The translations under genes were made by a program, and so were the position numbers. This document shows, piece by piece, positions 16,460-23,970 of a stretch of DNA of 24,761 bases. Positions within the stretch are counted from its first letter, which is position 1; the number at the start of each line of letters is the position of its first letter. The notes under the pieces were generated by a model. The model did not search any database. It was not told the origin of the DNA and saw only the letters and a program-made list of their open reading frames with translations. The stretch comes from Moraxellaceae bacterium (GTDB lineage Bacteria; Pseudomonadota; Gammaproteobacteria; Pseudomonadales; Moraxellaceae), in contig DPJB01000014.1 of the NCBI GenBank assembly GCA_003543245.1, forward strand, positions 1 to 24,761, given 5' to 3'.

Positions 16460-17395
16460 ATGGTACGTCGATATCTTGGGGTTGCTGCCCTTACGCTGCT
16501 GTTTGCAGGGCCGGCCTTTGCTACCGGGTCTACACCCAGTCCTGATCCCTGGGAGGGATTCAATCGTCGCGTCTTTGCCTTCAACGACAAGGTGGACCGC
16601 TATTTCCTCAAGCCGGTCGCCAAAGGCTATCGCAAGATCACCCCGCAGTTCCTCGACGACGGCATTACCAACATGCTGGGCAACCTCAGGGGCCCCGTCG
16701 TGATTGTGAACGATGTCCTGCAGGGAAAGCTGGTGCAGTCCGCGCAGGATACCGGCCGTCTTCTGGTCAACACCACGGTTGGTATTGTCGGTTTCTTTGA
16801 TGTTGCCAGGCACATGAAAATGCCGCGTCATGAAGAAGACTTTGGCCAGACCTTTGCCAAGTGGGGATTGCCTGCCGGCCCTTATGTTGTAGTGCCATTC
16901 ATGTTTGGCGTGACCATTCGCGATGGTGTCGGCATTGGTGCGGGTGCACTGATGATCGGTGAAGTGCTTGAGAACCAGCTTGAATTTGGCTGGGAAGAAA
17001 ATGCCGTCATCCTTGGGCTGGATATTATCGATATCCGTGCCGATGTGATTCCCATGGAGGAGTCCCTGGAGGTGCAGGGTGACCGCTATACCCTGGTCCG
17101 CGATGCCTACTTTCAGCGCCGTGCCTTTGTCACCAATGATGGCGTCATTGAAGAAGACCCGTTCCTTGATGATGATCAGTCCATGGATGACGAGCCACTC
17201 AGTGAAGAGCCTGGCAGCGAAGATCCTGCCAATGAAGCACCTGTGACGGAAGAGCCGGCGCCAGACAGCCCGGCAGCCCCGACAGACGATGGGGCCGGCA
17301 CGGGTACCGAGGCCCAGCCCGAGCCTGCTGCCGACCCGGCAGCCACGGCCGAGACTGCACAGGCCGGTATGACGCCGGTCAATGACGGGCTTTAA
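16460..17395 (+). CDS. mlaA: MlaA/VacJ family outer-membrane lipid asymmetry protein
   Basis: A 311-aa protein. The MlaA domain covers about residues 28-235: DPWEGFNRRVFAFNDKVDRY, TNMLGNLRGPVVIVNDVLQGK, FGQTFAKWGLPAGPYVVVPF and the conserved end YTLVRDAYFQRRAF. MlaA forms a donut in the outer membrane that removes misplaced phospholipids and passes them to MlaC and the MlaFEDB importer. The signal peptide (LLFAGPAFATG) ends in an AxA-type site with no lipobox cysteine, unlike E. coli MlaA, so this form is not a lipoprotein. A ~75-residue acidic, Pro/Ala/Glu/Asp-rich tail extends past the domain. AGGAT lies 8 bases before the ATG. The mla transporter genes are not in the window. Confidence 0.9.
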   Translation: MVRRYLGVAALTLLFAGPAFATGSTPSPDPWEGFNRRVFAFNDKVDRYFLKPVAKGYRKITPQFLDDGITNMLGNLRGPVVIVNDVLQGKLVQSAQDTGRLLVNTTVGIVGFFDVARHMKMPRHEEDFGQTFAKWGLPAGPYVVVPFMFGVTIRDGVGIGAGALMIGEVLENQLEFGWEENAVILGLDIIDIRADVIPMEESLEVQGDRYTLVRDAYFQRRAFVTNDGVIEEDPFLDDDQSMDDEPLSEEPGSEDPANEAPVTEEPAPDSPAAPTDDGAGTGTEAQPEPAADPAATAETAQAGMTPVNDGL

Positions 17396-17440
17396 TCCGG
17401 TGAATCGCCGCATGCTTGCGTGCCAGAAGGGGGAGGAGTA

Positions 17441-18667
17441 GTGTTGCCAAACCCCGCAGAACAGGCCTTCAAGCCCGGTATGTCACAACCATCCCAAGAC
17501 CATATTCTCGTCATTGATGACGAGCCCGTGGTACGCGAAAGTCTTGCCGTCTATCTGAGTGACAGCGGTTTCAAAGTGGACACAGCCCGCAGCGGTGACG
17601 AGGGGCTGGCCCTGTTTCGCAACAACAAACCCGACCTTGTGATTTGCGACCTGCGCATGCCGCTGGTTGACGGTCTGGATGTACTCAAGGCCATCAACAG
17701 CGAGTCGTCCGAGACCCCTGTGATCGTGGTGTCCGGTCAGGGCAGCATGAACGACGTGGTCACGGCACTGCGCAATGGCGCGGTGGATTACCTGTTCAAG
17801 CCACTGATCGAAATGGAAGTGCTGGAGCACTCCGTACGCCGTGCCCTGGAACGGGGTCACCTGCTCAAACAGAACCGCCAGATTCGTGAACAGCTAGAGC
17901 TGACCAATGCCGAGCTGGAGCGCAGTCTGGACCTGCTGGAAGAAGACCAGGAGGCGGGCCGTCGCGTGCAGTTGCGCATGCTTCCCCCCACCCCTCACGT
18001 CTTTAACGAAACCTGCCATTTCAGTCACCGCATCATTCCGTCTCTCTACTTGTCCGGCGACTTTGTTGATTACTTCCGCATAGGGCCTGACCGCATCGGC
18101 TTCTATCTGGCCGACGTGTCCGGACATGGCGCCTCCAGCGCGTTTGTCACCGTCTTCCTGAAGTCACTGACCAACCGCATACAGCGTCATTACGAGAAGC
18201 GTGCCGCCTCGAATACCCTCTCGCCGGCCCGGTTGATGCGTGACATCAACAAGGAGCTCATCTCCATGGCCATGGGCAAGCATCTGGCGATGTTTTGCGG
18301 GGTAGTGGACCTGACTGAGAACAAATTGATTTATTGCATCGGTGCCCACTTTCCGCCGCCTATACTTATCAACGATGGCGTTGCCAGTGCGCTGGAAGGG
18401 CGGGGGTTGCCGGTAGGCATATTCAGTGATGCCACCTTTGAAGACATCGTGATCCCGCTGGCGCAGAAGTTCTCGCTGGTGGCCATGTCGGATGGTGTGC
18501 TGGAGGTGCTGCCGGAGGGCAGCATGGAGGCCAGGGAGGCCCATTTGCTGCAAGTGGTGTCTCAGGGGCCCAAGGATGCCGATGCGCTTGCATCGCTTCT
18601 GCAGGTGGATGGCGACATGGAAGTGCCGGACGATATTGCGCTGTTGGTAGTCAACCGGAACGAGTGA
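17441..18667 (+). CDS. rssB: Response regulator with PP2C/SpoIIE-type phosphatase domain (RssB-like)
   Basis: A 408-aa two-domain protein. The N-terminal receiver domain has the acidic pair in VIDDEP, phospho-acceptor Asp70 (VICDLRMP) and the FKP lysine. A helical linker (about 135-180) follows, then a PP2C-like SpoIIE phosphatase domain whose metal-binding motifs are present (SGDFVDYF, ADVSGHG, MSDGVLE). In E. coli RssB delivers RpoS to ClpXP and has a degenerate phosphatase; here the phosphatase looks active and its likely substrate is the STAS protein encoded next. The start is uncertain: GGAGG (17432-17436) serves GTG 17441 or TTG 17444; GTG 17420 and ATG 17480 are less likely. Position and order match P. 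aeruginosa PA2798. Confidence 0.82.
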   Translation: MLPNPAEQAFKPGMSQPSQDHILVIDDEPVVRESLAVYLSDSGFKVDTARSGDEGLALFRNNKPDLVICDLRMPLVDGLDVLKAINSESSETPVIVVSGQGSMNDVVTALRNGAVDYLFKPLIEMEVLEHSVRRALERGHLLKQNRQIREQLELTNAELERSLDLLEEDQEAGRRVQLRMLPPTPHVFNETCHFSHRIIPSLYLSGDFVDYFRIGPDRIGFYLADVSGHGASSAFVTVFLKSLTNRIQRHYEKRAASNTLSPARLMRDINKELISMAMGKHLAMFCGVVDLTENKLIYCIGAHFPPPILINDGVASALEGRGLPVGIFSDATFEDIVIPLAQKFSLVAMSDGVLEVLPEGSMEAREAHLLQVVSQGPKDADALASLLQVDGDMEVPDDIALLVVNRNE

Positions 18668-18669
18668 TC

Positions 18670-19170
18670 ATGCTGTCAGGTCGCATTCTCTATGCCGTGC
18701 ATAACGGTACCTATGTCATCAAGTTTGTTGGTGAGGTCAGGGTACCCTTGTGTGCCTGTCTTGAAGGTTTTCTGGACCGCATGTTTGCCGATGCCTCCCT
18801 GCACTCCGTACTGATTGATCTGACCGAAACCACTGGTATCGACAGCACCGCACTGGGCCTGATTGCCAAGATTGCGGTATCTCTCAAGGAGCGTCTGTCA
18901 CGCAAGCCGGTGATCCTGTCGACCAACCCTGATGTAAACCGTATTTTGTCCAGCATGGGCTTTGACCGCGTTTTCATTATTCTGGAAAAGGCACCTGCCA
19001 TCAACGAACCACTGGACGAGCTGCCCTTTACCGAGCCATCGCAACAGGAACTCACGCGCAATGTCATTGAAGCGCATCGGGTACTGATGGGCCTTAACGA
19101 AAAAAATCGCAATACCTTCCACAATCTGGTGGACATGCTGGAGTGCGAGGAGCGCGACAGCAAGCTGTGA
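18670..19170 (+). CDS. rssC: STAS-domain anti-sigma factor antagonist (RssC-like)
   Basis: A 166-aa protein with a STAS domain (about residues 1-105). GIDSTALGLIAK carries the serine that partner-switching kinases phosphorylate and PP2C phosphatases dephosphorylate. A ~60-residue helical tail follows (QQELTRNVIEAHRVLMGLNEKNRNTFHNLVDML). It begins two bases after the rssB stop (or overlaps it, if GTG 18664 is used), so the two are coupled. Together they look like a partner-switch module for RpoS turnover or another sigma or second-messenger output. The anti-sigma kinase is not nearby, or may be absent. P. aeruginosa carries the same pair (PA2798-PA2797). Confidence 0.85.
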   Translation: MLSGRILYAVHNGTYVIKFVGEVRVPLCACLEGFLDRMFADASLHSVLIDLTETTGIDSTALGLIAKIAVSLKERLSRKPVILSTNPDVNRILSSMGFDRVFIILEKAPAINEPLDELPFTEPSQQELTRNVIEAHRVLMGLNEKNRNTFHNLVDMLECEERDSKL

Positions 19171-19230
19171 TGCTGGAGCTTTAATGCGAGAGCTTTGATT
19201 TGATAGCGTTGATACAAATGTTTCAGCCAT

Positions 19231-19260
19231 AAAAAAGCCCGATCACAGTCGGGCTTTTTT
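19231..19260. terminator. Bidirectional rho-independent terminator
   Basis: AAAAAAGCCCGA (19231-19242) and TCGGGCTTTTTT (19249-19260) pair perfectly around TCACAG. The A-run on one side and the T-run on the other let it work on both strands. It ends the plus-strand mlaA-rssB-rssC unit and the minus-strand dusA-tal-tautomerase unit. Confidence 0.93.
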
Positions 19261-19282
19261 TATGGTGATGGCTTGCCTGGTG

Positions 19283-19486
19283 TCAGCTACCGGCCTTGCG
19301 CAACTCGGTCACCTGTTCGCCACGGATACCCCAGTTGTCGGTATTCACCTCATCAATCACCACCACCGTGGTGGCCGGGTTCTTGCCCAGCACATCCTTC
19401 AGCAGGTTGGTCACCCCGGCAATCAGTGCGGCCTTCTGTTCCTTGGTAACCCCTTCATCGGTCACCTTGATATTCACGTAGGGCAT
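19283..19486 (-). CDS. 4-oxalocrotonate tautomerase family protein
   Basis: A 67-aa protein beginning Met-Pro-Tyr; after Met removal, Pro1 is the general acid/base of the tautomerase superfamily. TKEQKAALIAGVTNLL and the GKNPATTVVVIDEV region with NTDNWGIRGEQV are typical of the small 4-OT-like proteins common in Pseudomonas and relatives. Members interconvert keto and enol forms; the natural substrate of this branch is unknown, and no aromatic-degradation genes lie here. The RBS GAGGA overlaps the tal stop (12 bases before the ATG), so it is the last gene of dusA-tal-tautomerase. The GG of the usual NWGIGG is RG here, a minor change. Confidence 0.85.
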   Translation of the reverse strand: MPYVNIKVTDEGVTKEQKAALIAGVTNLLKDVLGKNPATTVVVIDEVNTDNWGIRGEQVTELRKAGS

Positions 19487-19497
19487 GGTGTGCTTCC

Positions 19498-20451
19498 TCA
19501 GCCTTCCAGCTTTTGTATGAGCATGTTTTCCAGCTTGACCAGATCGGCAGCAAACAGGCGGATGCCTTCGGCCAGTTTTTCTGTCGCCATCGCATCATGG
19601 TTGTGCTGCCAGCGGAAGGCCTTCTCGTCCAGACGCGGCAACAGCAGGCCGGAGTCAATACGGGCAGGGTCCAGCCGGCGCGGCAGTACCGCAGTATTTG
19701 TTGCCAGTTCATCCAGCAGGGCAGGGCTGATGGTCAGTTTGTCACAGCCGGCCAGTTGCGTGATCTCGCCAGTGTTGCGAAAGCTTGCACCCATCACGAC
19801 CGTTTTTACGCCCGTGCTTTTGTAATATTCGTAAATGCGTGCCACGGATTTCACGCCCGGATCTTCTTCTGCCGTGTAGTTGCGGCCTTCGGCTTTCTTG
19901 TACCAGTCAAGAATACGGCCCACAAACGGCGAGATCAGGGTGACACAGGCCTCGGCACAGGCCTGTGCCTGGGCAAAGCTGAACAACAGCGTAAGGTTGC
20001 AGTGAATGTCTTCACCTTCCAGCAACTCGGCGGCACGAATGCCCTCCCAGGTGCTGGCAATCTTGATGAGGATGCGTTCGCGCGGTACGCCGGCAGCCGC
20101 ATAAGCGGCAATCACGCGCCGTGCTTCGTGCACGGTACCCATCGTGTCAAACGACAGGCGGGCATCCACTTCCGTGGAGACCAGGCCGGGAATGTGCGTC
20201 AGGATTTCTGCGCCAAAGGCCACGGCGGTTTCAGTCAGGGCACGGCGGCGGCGGGCATCTGGCGTCGCTTCCGTTTTGGCCAGGCTGACGGCCCGTTCAA
20301 TGAGCGCCGCATATTCCGGCTGGCTGGCAGCCTTCAGGATCAGCGAAGGATTGGTCGTGGCATCCACCGGTTTCAGGCGGGCAATGCTGGCGATGTCACC
20401 GGTATCGGCCACCACCGTGGTCATTTTCTGCAACTGCTGAAGCTGGTTCAT
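19498..20451 (-). CDS. tal: Transaldolase (TalB type)
   Basis: A 317-aa class I transaldolase of the pentose phosphate pathway. It moves a dihydroxyacetone unit from sedoheptulose-7-phosphate to glyceraldehyde-3-phosphate. Conserved stretches are DATTNPSL (substrate Asp), ILIKIASTWEGI with the Schiff-base lysine, CNLTLLFSFAQA, and ISPFVGRILDWYKK with KTVVMGASFRN. Length equals E. coli TalB. The gene starts 17 bases after the dusA stop and ends 11 bases before the tautomerase start, so all three are likely one transcript. The tal-dusA order is as in Pseudomonas. Confidence 0.96.
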   Translation of the reverse strand: MNQLQQLQKMTTVVADTGDIASIARLKPVDATTNPSLILKAASQPEYAALIERAVSLAKTEATPDARRRRALTETAVAFGAEILTHIPGLVSTEVDARLSFDTMGTVHEARRVIAAYAAAGVPRERILIKIASTWEGIRAAELLEGEDIHCNLTLLFSFAQAQACAEACVTLISPFVGRILDWYKKAEGRNYTAEEDPGVKSVARIYEYYKSTGVKTVVMGASFRNTGEITQLAGCDKLTISPALLDELATNTAVLPRRLDPARIDSGLLLPRLDEKAFRWQHNHDAMATEKLAEGIRLFAADLVKLENMLIQKLEG

Positions 20452-20468
20452 CGTGTACCCGTCGTCCT

Positions 20469-21476
20469 TTACTGATTGGCTGCCGCCATCGCGGTAGCCA
20501 CATGTTCTGCAGCCTGTCGCACCACTTCCAGCCCTGCGCCCTTGCGATGAGCGTTGTCACTGATGTGCTGGCGCCAGCGACGTGCGCCGGGCAGGCCCTG
20601 ATAGAGTCCCAGAATATGCCGCGTCATGTGCGAAAGCGAAACACCTTCCTGCAATTCTTTTGACATGAACTCCAGGTATTGCGAAAGAATGTCGTCCCGG
20701 GAAGGCAGATCGGTGATGCCGAACAGCGGCAGCGCCTCGGCCAGCACATATGGATTGTGATAGGCCTCGCGCCCGATCATCACACCATCAGTGTGCTGCC
20801 AGTGCTCCCGGATCTCCGCCACGGTCTTGATGCCGCCGTTGATGTGGATCTCCAGTTGCGGGAACTCGCGTTTGAGCTGGTACACATCCTCGTAGCGCAG
20901 CGGCGGAATCTCACGGTTTTCCTTGGGGGAGAGGCCCGCCAGAATGGCGATGCGGGCATGCACGACAAAGGTCTGGCAGCCGGCTTTGGCCACGGTGTCC
21001 ACAAACTTCACCAGATGCTCGTAGTCATCCAGGTTGTCGATGCCGATGCGGTGTTTCACCGTGACCGGAATCTTTACCTTTGCCTGCATGGCCGCGATGC
21101 ATTCGGCCACCAGATCGGGCTCGGCCATCAGGCAGGCGCCAATCTTGTTCTTCTGCACACGGTCAGACGGGCAACCCACATTCAGGTTGACCTCGTCATA
21201 GCCCCAGTCCTCGGCCATTTTCGTGCAGATGGCCAGCTCGGCAGGGTCTGAGCCCCCCAGTTGCAGGGCCAGGGGGTGCTCGATGGCGTCGAACTTCAGG
21301 AAGCGGGCGGTATCGCCATGGATGAGCGCCCCGGTGGTCACCATCTCGGTGTACAGGCGGACATGGGGATTGAACAGGCGCAGGAAGTACCGGTCGTGTC
21401 GGTCCGTCCAGTCCATCATCGGGGCGACGGACAGAACCTTTGCAGGGGGAGTCTTGGGGGAGGAGGGCGTTGTCAT
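20469..21476 (-). CDS. dusA: tRNA-dihydrouridine(20/20a) synthase DusA
   Basis: A 335-aa FMN enzyme that reduces uridine 20/20a in the tRNA D-loop. FMN-binding TIM barrel motifs are SVAPMMDWTDRHDRYF near the N-terminus and NVGCPSDRVQ with the catalytic cysteine, then KHRIGIDNLDDY, FVVHARIA, HINGGIKT and MIGREAYHNPY. DusA-specific features rather than DusB/C are the long MEWTDRH-like start and YTEMVTTGALIHGD. ATG 21476 fits the family length; the frame stays open to a GTG at 21569 that would run into an inverted repeat. It is the first gene of the minus-strand dusA-tal-tautomerase unit and the chromosomal anchor next to the cassette array. Confidence 0.94.
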   Translation of the reverse strand: MTTPSSPKTPPAKVLSVAPMMDWTDRHDRYFLRLFNPHVRLYTEMVTTGALIHGDTARFLKFDAIEHPLALQLGGSDPAELAICTKMAEDWGYDEVNLNVGCPSDRVQKNKIGACLMAEPDLVAECIAAMQAKVKIPVTVKHRIGIDNLDDYEHLVKFVDTVAKAGCQTFVVHARIAILAGLSPKENREIPPLRYEDVYQLKREFPQLEIHINGGIKTVAEIREHWQHTDGVMIGREAYHNPYVLAEALPLFGITDLPSRDDILSQYLEFMSKELQEGVSLSHMTRHILGLYQGLPGARRWRQHISDNAHRKGAGLEVVRQAAEHVATAMAAANQ

Positions 21477-21551
21477 GGGTGAATTGTCGCGCAGAACGCT
21501 GGCGGCTGGCGAGGGGTAGGGTTTAAGGGGATAGTGATCAGCGGGGGTATG

Positions 21552-21612
21552 TGGCTGAAAATCGTCCACGCAATGGATGATATTCAGCCATTGCGTGGAC
21601 GATCTTCAGCCA
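21552..21612. repeat. 25-bp near-perfect inverted repeat with 11-base spacer
   Basis: Arms 21552-21576 and 21588-21612 are reverse complements with a single mismatch (A versus G at the ninth base). The arms read TGGCTGAAAATCGTCC... and ...GGACGATCTTCAGCCA. In addition TTCAGCCATTG occurs as a direct repeat at 21583-21593 and 21605-21615, so half of the motif is present a third time. There is no T-run, so it is not a normal terminator. It lies 76 bases upstream of the dusA start, between core genes and the integron array. It could be a REP-like element, a small mobile remnant, or a regulator/recombinase site. Confidence 0.8.
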
Positions 21613-21720
21613 TTGGGCATGTATTCAGGCATGCAGGGAAGCCGTTAATTCGTGTTGAGGGGGGAGGGCTTATCAGTGTCTCCGTGGCGGTGCTTCATGG
21701 CCTTAGTGGGGCGGGCAGGA

Positions 21721-21760
21721 GGCTGACGCTTGGGCTCAAGGCCGTCGACTCAGTTGTAAA
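21721..21760 (-). other. Degenerate attC-like site at the dusA edge of the array
   Basis: On the minus strand this ends in CAAGCGTCAGCC, one base away from the canonical CAAGCGTTAGCC core of attC sites. Its other end, TTTACAAC, is a weak match to the RYYYAAC half. The interior (TTGAGCCCAAGCG) resembles the normal 3' half, but the long imperfect stem is missing. I read it as a decayed last attC of the array, belonging to the zinc-ribbon cassette. Chance similarity is possible. Confidence 0.35.
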
Positions 21761-21774
21761 CTTCTCGTCGTGTA

Positions 21775-22032
21775 TCACCGCCAACGATTCAGCCGATTAA
21801 GGCCGATGGTAAATATCCTGGCAATGAAGCGCGGATATCCCTTCTCACTCAGCTTCTCGATGATGAGGGCTTTCATCTCATCAATAGTCATAGTTGGGTT
21901 GTGGAAATTGCCATTTTCATAACAGAAGCTGCAGTACTCCGTGCTAACGCTTCCATCTGCATTGGTTCCGCCCTCCTCTGGATCCGCCTTCAGTGGCATA
22001 CCGCAACTTTGACATCTATTACTCGAAGCCAT
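21775..22032 (-). CDS. Small zinc-ribbon domain protein in an integron cassette
   Basis: An 85-aa protein with two CxxC knuckles (Cys7/Cys10 in CQSCG and Cys34/Cys37 in CSFCY), typical of the putative zinc ribbon family often annotated in cassettes and stress loci. The C-terminal half (TIDEMKALIIEKLSEKGYPRFIA) is helical and basic. Function is unknown; a role in nucleic acid or protein binding is only a guess. A strong RBS region (AAGGAAGAAGGACT) directly precedes the ATG at 22032. The ATG lies 18 bases past the attC end at 22050, the normal spacing for a cassette gene. It is transcribed in the same direction as the ABC-3C cassette. Confidence 0.8.
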   Translation of the reverse strand: MASSNRCQSCGMPLKADPEEGGTNADGSVSTEYCSFCYENGNFHNPTMTIDEMKALIIEKLSEKGYPRFIARIFTIGLNRLNRWR

Positions 22033-22049
22033 AGTCCTTCTTCCTTAGT

Positions 22050-22116
22050 AGTTAACGTTTGAATTCACCGGACTGCGCGGCTTTTCGCGCAGGTCCGGTG
22101 GAATGATTGGTTAGCC
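22050..22116 (-). mobile_element. Integron attC site (between ABC-3C and zinc-ribbon cassettes)
   Basis: On the minus strand it runs from GGCTAAC (22116-22110) to GTTAACT (22056-22050), the R'' and R' core boxes. Between them, CACCGGACCTGCGCG and CGCGCAGTCCGGTG form a 14-bp stem with one extrahelical base (22086-22100 against 22066-22079) and a short loop. This imperfect palindrome with a bulged base and unpaired spacers next to the core boxes is the hallmark of attC. It sits exactly between the ATPase stop and the RBS of the next gene. Confidence 0.88.
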
Positions 22117-22139
22117 CCTTGCGCATGTGAGCAAGACAC

Positions 22140-23741
22140 TTAGAAACTCTTACCGAGAAGTAGCTCCCTCTCAGACTTATCGCTCAACGTTATAACAACG
22201 TCGCCGTCCTCGACGGAGTCAGGTAAATCATCGCTGATGGCGGTCATAATGTACTGAAAGTCGAACTCGACAGATCTTCGCTTCATGGCTTCGATAAACT
22301 TCTTCTTTATGTTCTTGTCTGCGTTGTCGATTACGCCATCGTGAATGATGAAGCCGGAGTCATCATTGTTGACAATACGCAGCGCAACATCAAAGGCCGC
22401 GCACGAGATTTTCTTTGCCATCTCGCCCTTGAGTTCTTGCGAGGGACTTTGGCCACGCCACGAAACCGTCCTGAAATCGAGATTTCCTGTTGAATTCTTC
22501 TCAATGACGATTTCGGAATCAATATCCATGACCTCAGCCATGATCTCACGATAGTGGTGTTTGATCTCGCGAAACAGAGAGTCATGCTCGTCGATCTCAG
22601 CAGCCACTTTGGCCGCGAGCGTCAGTTGCTGGGTTCTAAGTAGATTGCGCTCATTTGTTGCCGTTTGGATGGACTCTTTGTAAACGTCTTGCTTAAGAAG
22701 TGATAGCTCAGTCTCAGCCTCTGCAAGTTGCCCGGATAGTTGGCGGTAGATGTCTATCGAGTCGCGAGTTACGATCAACTGGAGGTAGTGTGCTCGCTTC
22801 TCGCTTAAGTTCGACACTTCTTCCTCAAGGGAAGATACCCGGTCAAGTATCCGCTTTTTCATTGCATTCAATGCGGTGGTTCGGTTCTCGGTGATCTGGA
22901 TGAAGAATTCTTGAGCATCAGACAAATCCCTTTTAACCTGATCTCCGAAGTAGATGTTCAGATCTGAGTAGATTTGCTCTATACGTTCTGGGGAAAACTC
23001 GACAAATGCAGAATTGCGAATAGCCTCCGTGACAGCGGATAGCTCCTTTCTTTGAATGAACAATTCCCTCTTGATCGCCAGGATTCGATCGTCAATCTCG
23101 GACGCGAGTTGCGCAGAAGTTGAGTCTTCAATGTTGCCAAAATCAAGGCTCCCAATGGCGCCGAGCAATTCATTGCGGCGCGCTTCCAGTCGAGCTATCT
23201 CCTCAGCGCGGCCCTCTCGCTTCATGCCGCTGCTTGCGGCAATCTCGATGAATTTGTCGTAGTCCTGAATCGTGGCTTCGATCTCGTATTTTTCTACCAA
23301 GGGGCGATCATTGAAGCCCATAAGTCTCAGAAGCAGCGGTTTCCAGCTCAGGTCTTTCCCGCGGATAGATACTTTCCTGAATTCATCCTTATAATCATCT
23401 TGGAAGCGGATGAAGTACTCGTACGCTTGCTTTGTCTCTGTCGGGAAGGCAGCTTTCTTCTTTTTTGAATAGTCTGCAACGATCATTCGTGACTCGCCGT
23501 CAATTCGGAGCTCGACTGTGAAGACGGGGCTCTGAAAGTTTTCCTTTATAGCCTTTATTCGGGCGGAATCTCTAGACCCAAATAGAATATGGTCAATCAG
23601 TTCTATTAGGGTTGTCTTACCAAGATTGTGGCTCTTTCCTTCGCCTCGACTCTTTGCAACCCCGAGAACAATAGAGAAGTTCTTATTGAATTTAACCGCC
23701 CGAAACGACGGTATATCTGACGTAATTTTACGAATTTTCAT
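22140..23741 (-). CDS. SMC/RecN-like ABC ATPase, DUF2326-type (ABC-3C ATPase component)
   Basis: A 533-aa ATPase. The N-terminus (SFRAVKFNKNFSIVLGVAKS) and the Walker A loop at residues 27-45 (ending GEGKSHNLGKTTL) match DUF2326 proteins. A central region (about 170-400) rich in Glu, Lys, Leu and Arg is a predicted long coiled coil. Near the C-terminus FIIHDGVID (464-472) is the Walker-B-like HDG motif of this family. In ABC-three-component systems this ATPase works with a middle component and an effector/CTD protein in predicted invader defence. ATG 23741 overlaps the preceding gene by 14 bases; the frame extension to 23771 is not needed. The stop is followed within 24 bases by attC. Confidence 0.82.
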   Translation of the reverse strand: MKIRKITSDIPSFRAVKFNKNFSIVLGVAKSRGEGKSHNLGKTTLIELIDHILFGSRDSARIKAIKENFQSPVFTVELRIDGESRMIVADYSKKKKAAFPTETKQAYEYFIRFQDDYKDEFRKVSIRGKDLSWKPLLLRLMGFNDRPLVEKYEIEATIQDYDKFIEIAASSGMKREGRAEEIARLEARRNELLGAIGSLDFGNIEDSTSAQLASEIDDRILAIKRELFIQRKELSAVTEAIRNSAFVEFSPERIEQIYSDLNIYFGDQVKRDLSDAQEFFIQITENRTTALNAMKKRILDRVSSLEEEVSNLSEKRAHYLQLIVTRDSIDIYRQLSGQLAEAETELSLLKQDVYKESIQTATNERNLLRTQQLTLAAKVAAEIDEHDSLFREIKHHYREIMAEVMDIDSEIVIEKNSTGNLDFRTVSWRGQSPSQELKGEMAKKISCAAFDVALRIVNNDDSGFIIHDGVIDNADKNIKKKFIEAMKRRSVEFDFQYIMTAISDDLPDSVEDGDVVITLSDKSERELLLGKSF

Positions 23742-23970
23742 TGTAGACCACACGATCTGTTTCAGAATCAAAGCTAAGTTTGCCTAGTGCAAACAGCAAT
23801 AAGAGACTCTCAGTGAAAGTGGTTCGGATCCCAGGTGCATCGCTGGTACAAAATCTCTTTTGCAGCGTCAGTAGTGGTTCGGACTTCTGGTTTCTTAAAT
23901 GGAGTCCAATCCGACTCGCAAGGAACAGCGAACTATTTTGTGGTGTGCTGAATTGGCCAATTCGAATCAT
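23728..23970 (-). CDS. Putative ABC-3C middle component
   Basis: An 80-aa protein lying between the GNHN-motif protein and the DUF2326 ATPase. Its ATG overlaps the upstream stop as ATGA, and its last 14 bases overlap the ATPase gene. Size, position and the C-terminal pattern (ESLLLLFALGKLSFDSETDRVVY: helix, then two short strands) fit the small winged-helix-like middle components of ABC-three-component systems. I compare it from memory to the MC6-type families; no finer assignment is safe. No catalytic residues are seen; it is expected to bridge the ATPase and the effector. Confidence 0.65.
   Translation of the reverse strand: MIRIGQFSTPQNSSLFLASRIGLHLRNQKSEPLLTLQKRFCTSDAPGIRTTFTESLLLLFALGKLSFDSETDRVVYNENS

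Larger units (their letters stand above)
21477..21774. other. Noncoding junction between dusA and the cassette array
   Basis: About 300 bases with no gene I can support. From left to right it holds the dusA upstream region, a large inverted repeat (21552-21612), about 110 bases of unremarkable sequence (21613-21720), and a decayed attC-like stretch (21721-21760). No clear sigma-70 promoter for dusA is visible. Confidence 0.6.

Noticed and set aside
15878..17413. 511-aa minus-strand frame opposite hvfD and mlaA
   Set aside because: It covers two well-identified genes and their spacer; there is no domain and no RBS.
19262..20475. Plus-strand frames (187 and 320 aa) opposite the tautomerase and tal
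   Set aside because: They are antisense to clear transaldolase and tautomerase genes; no independent support.
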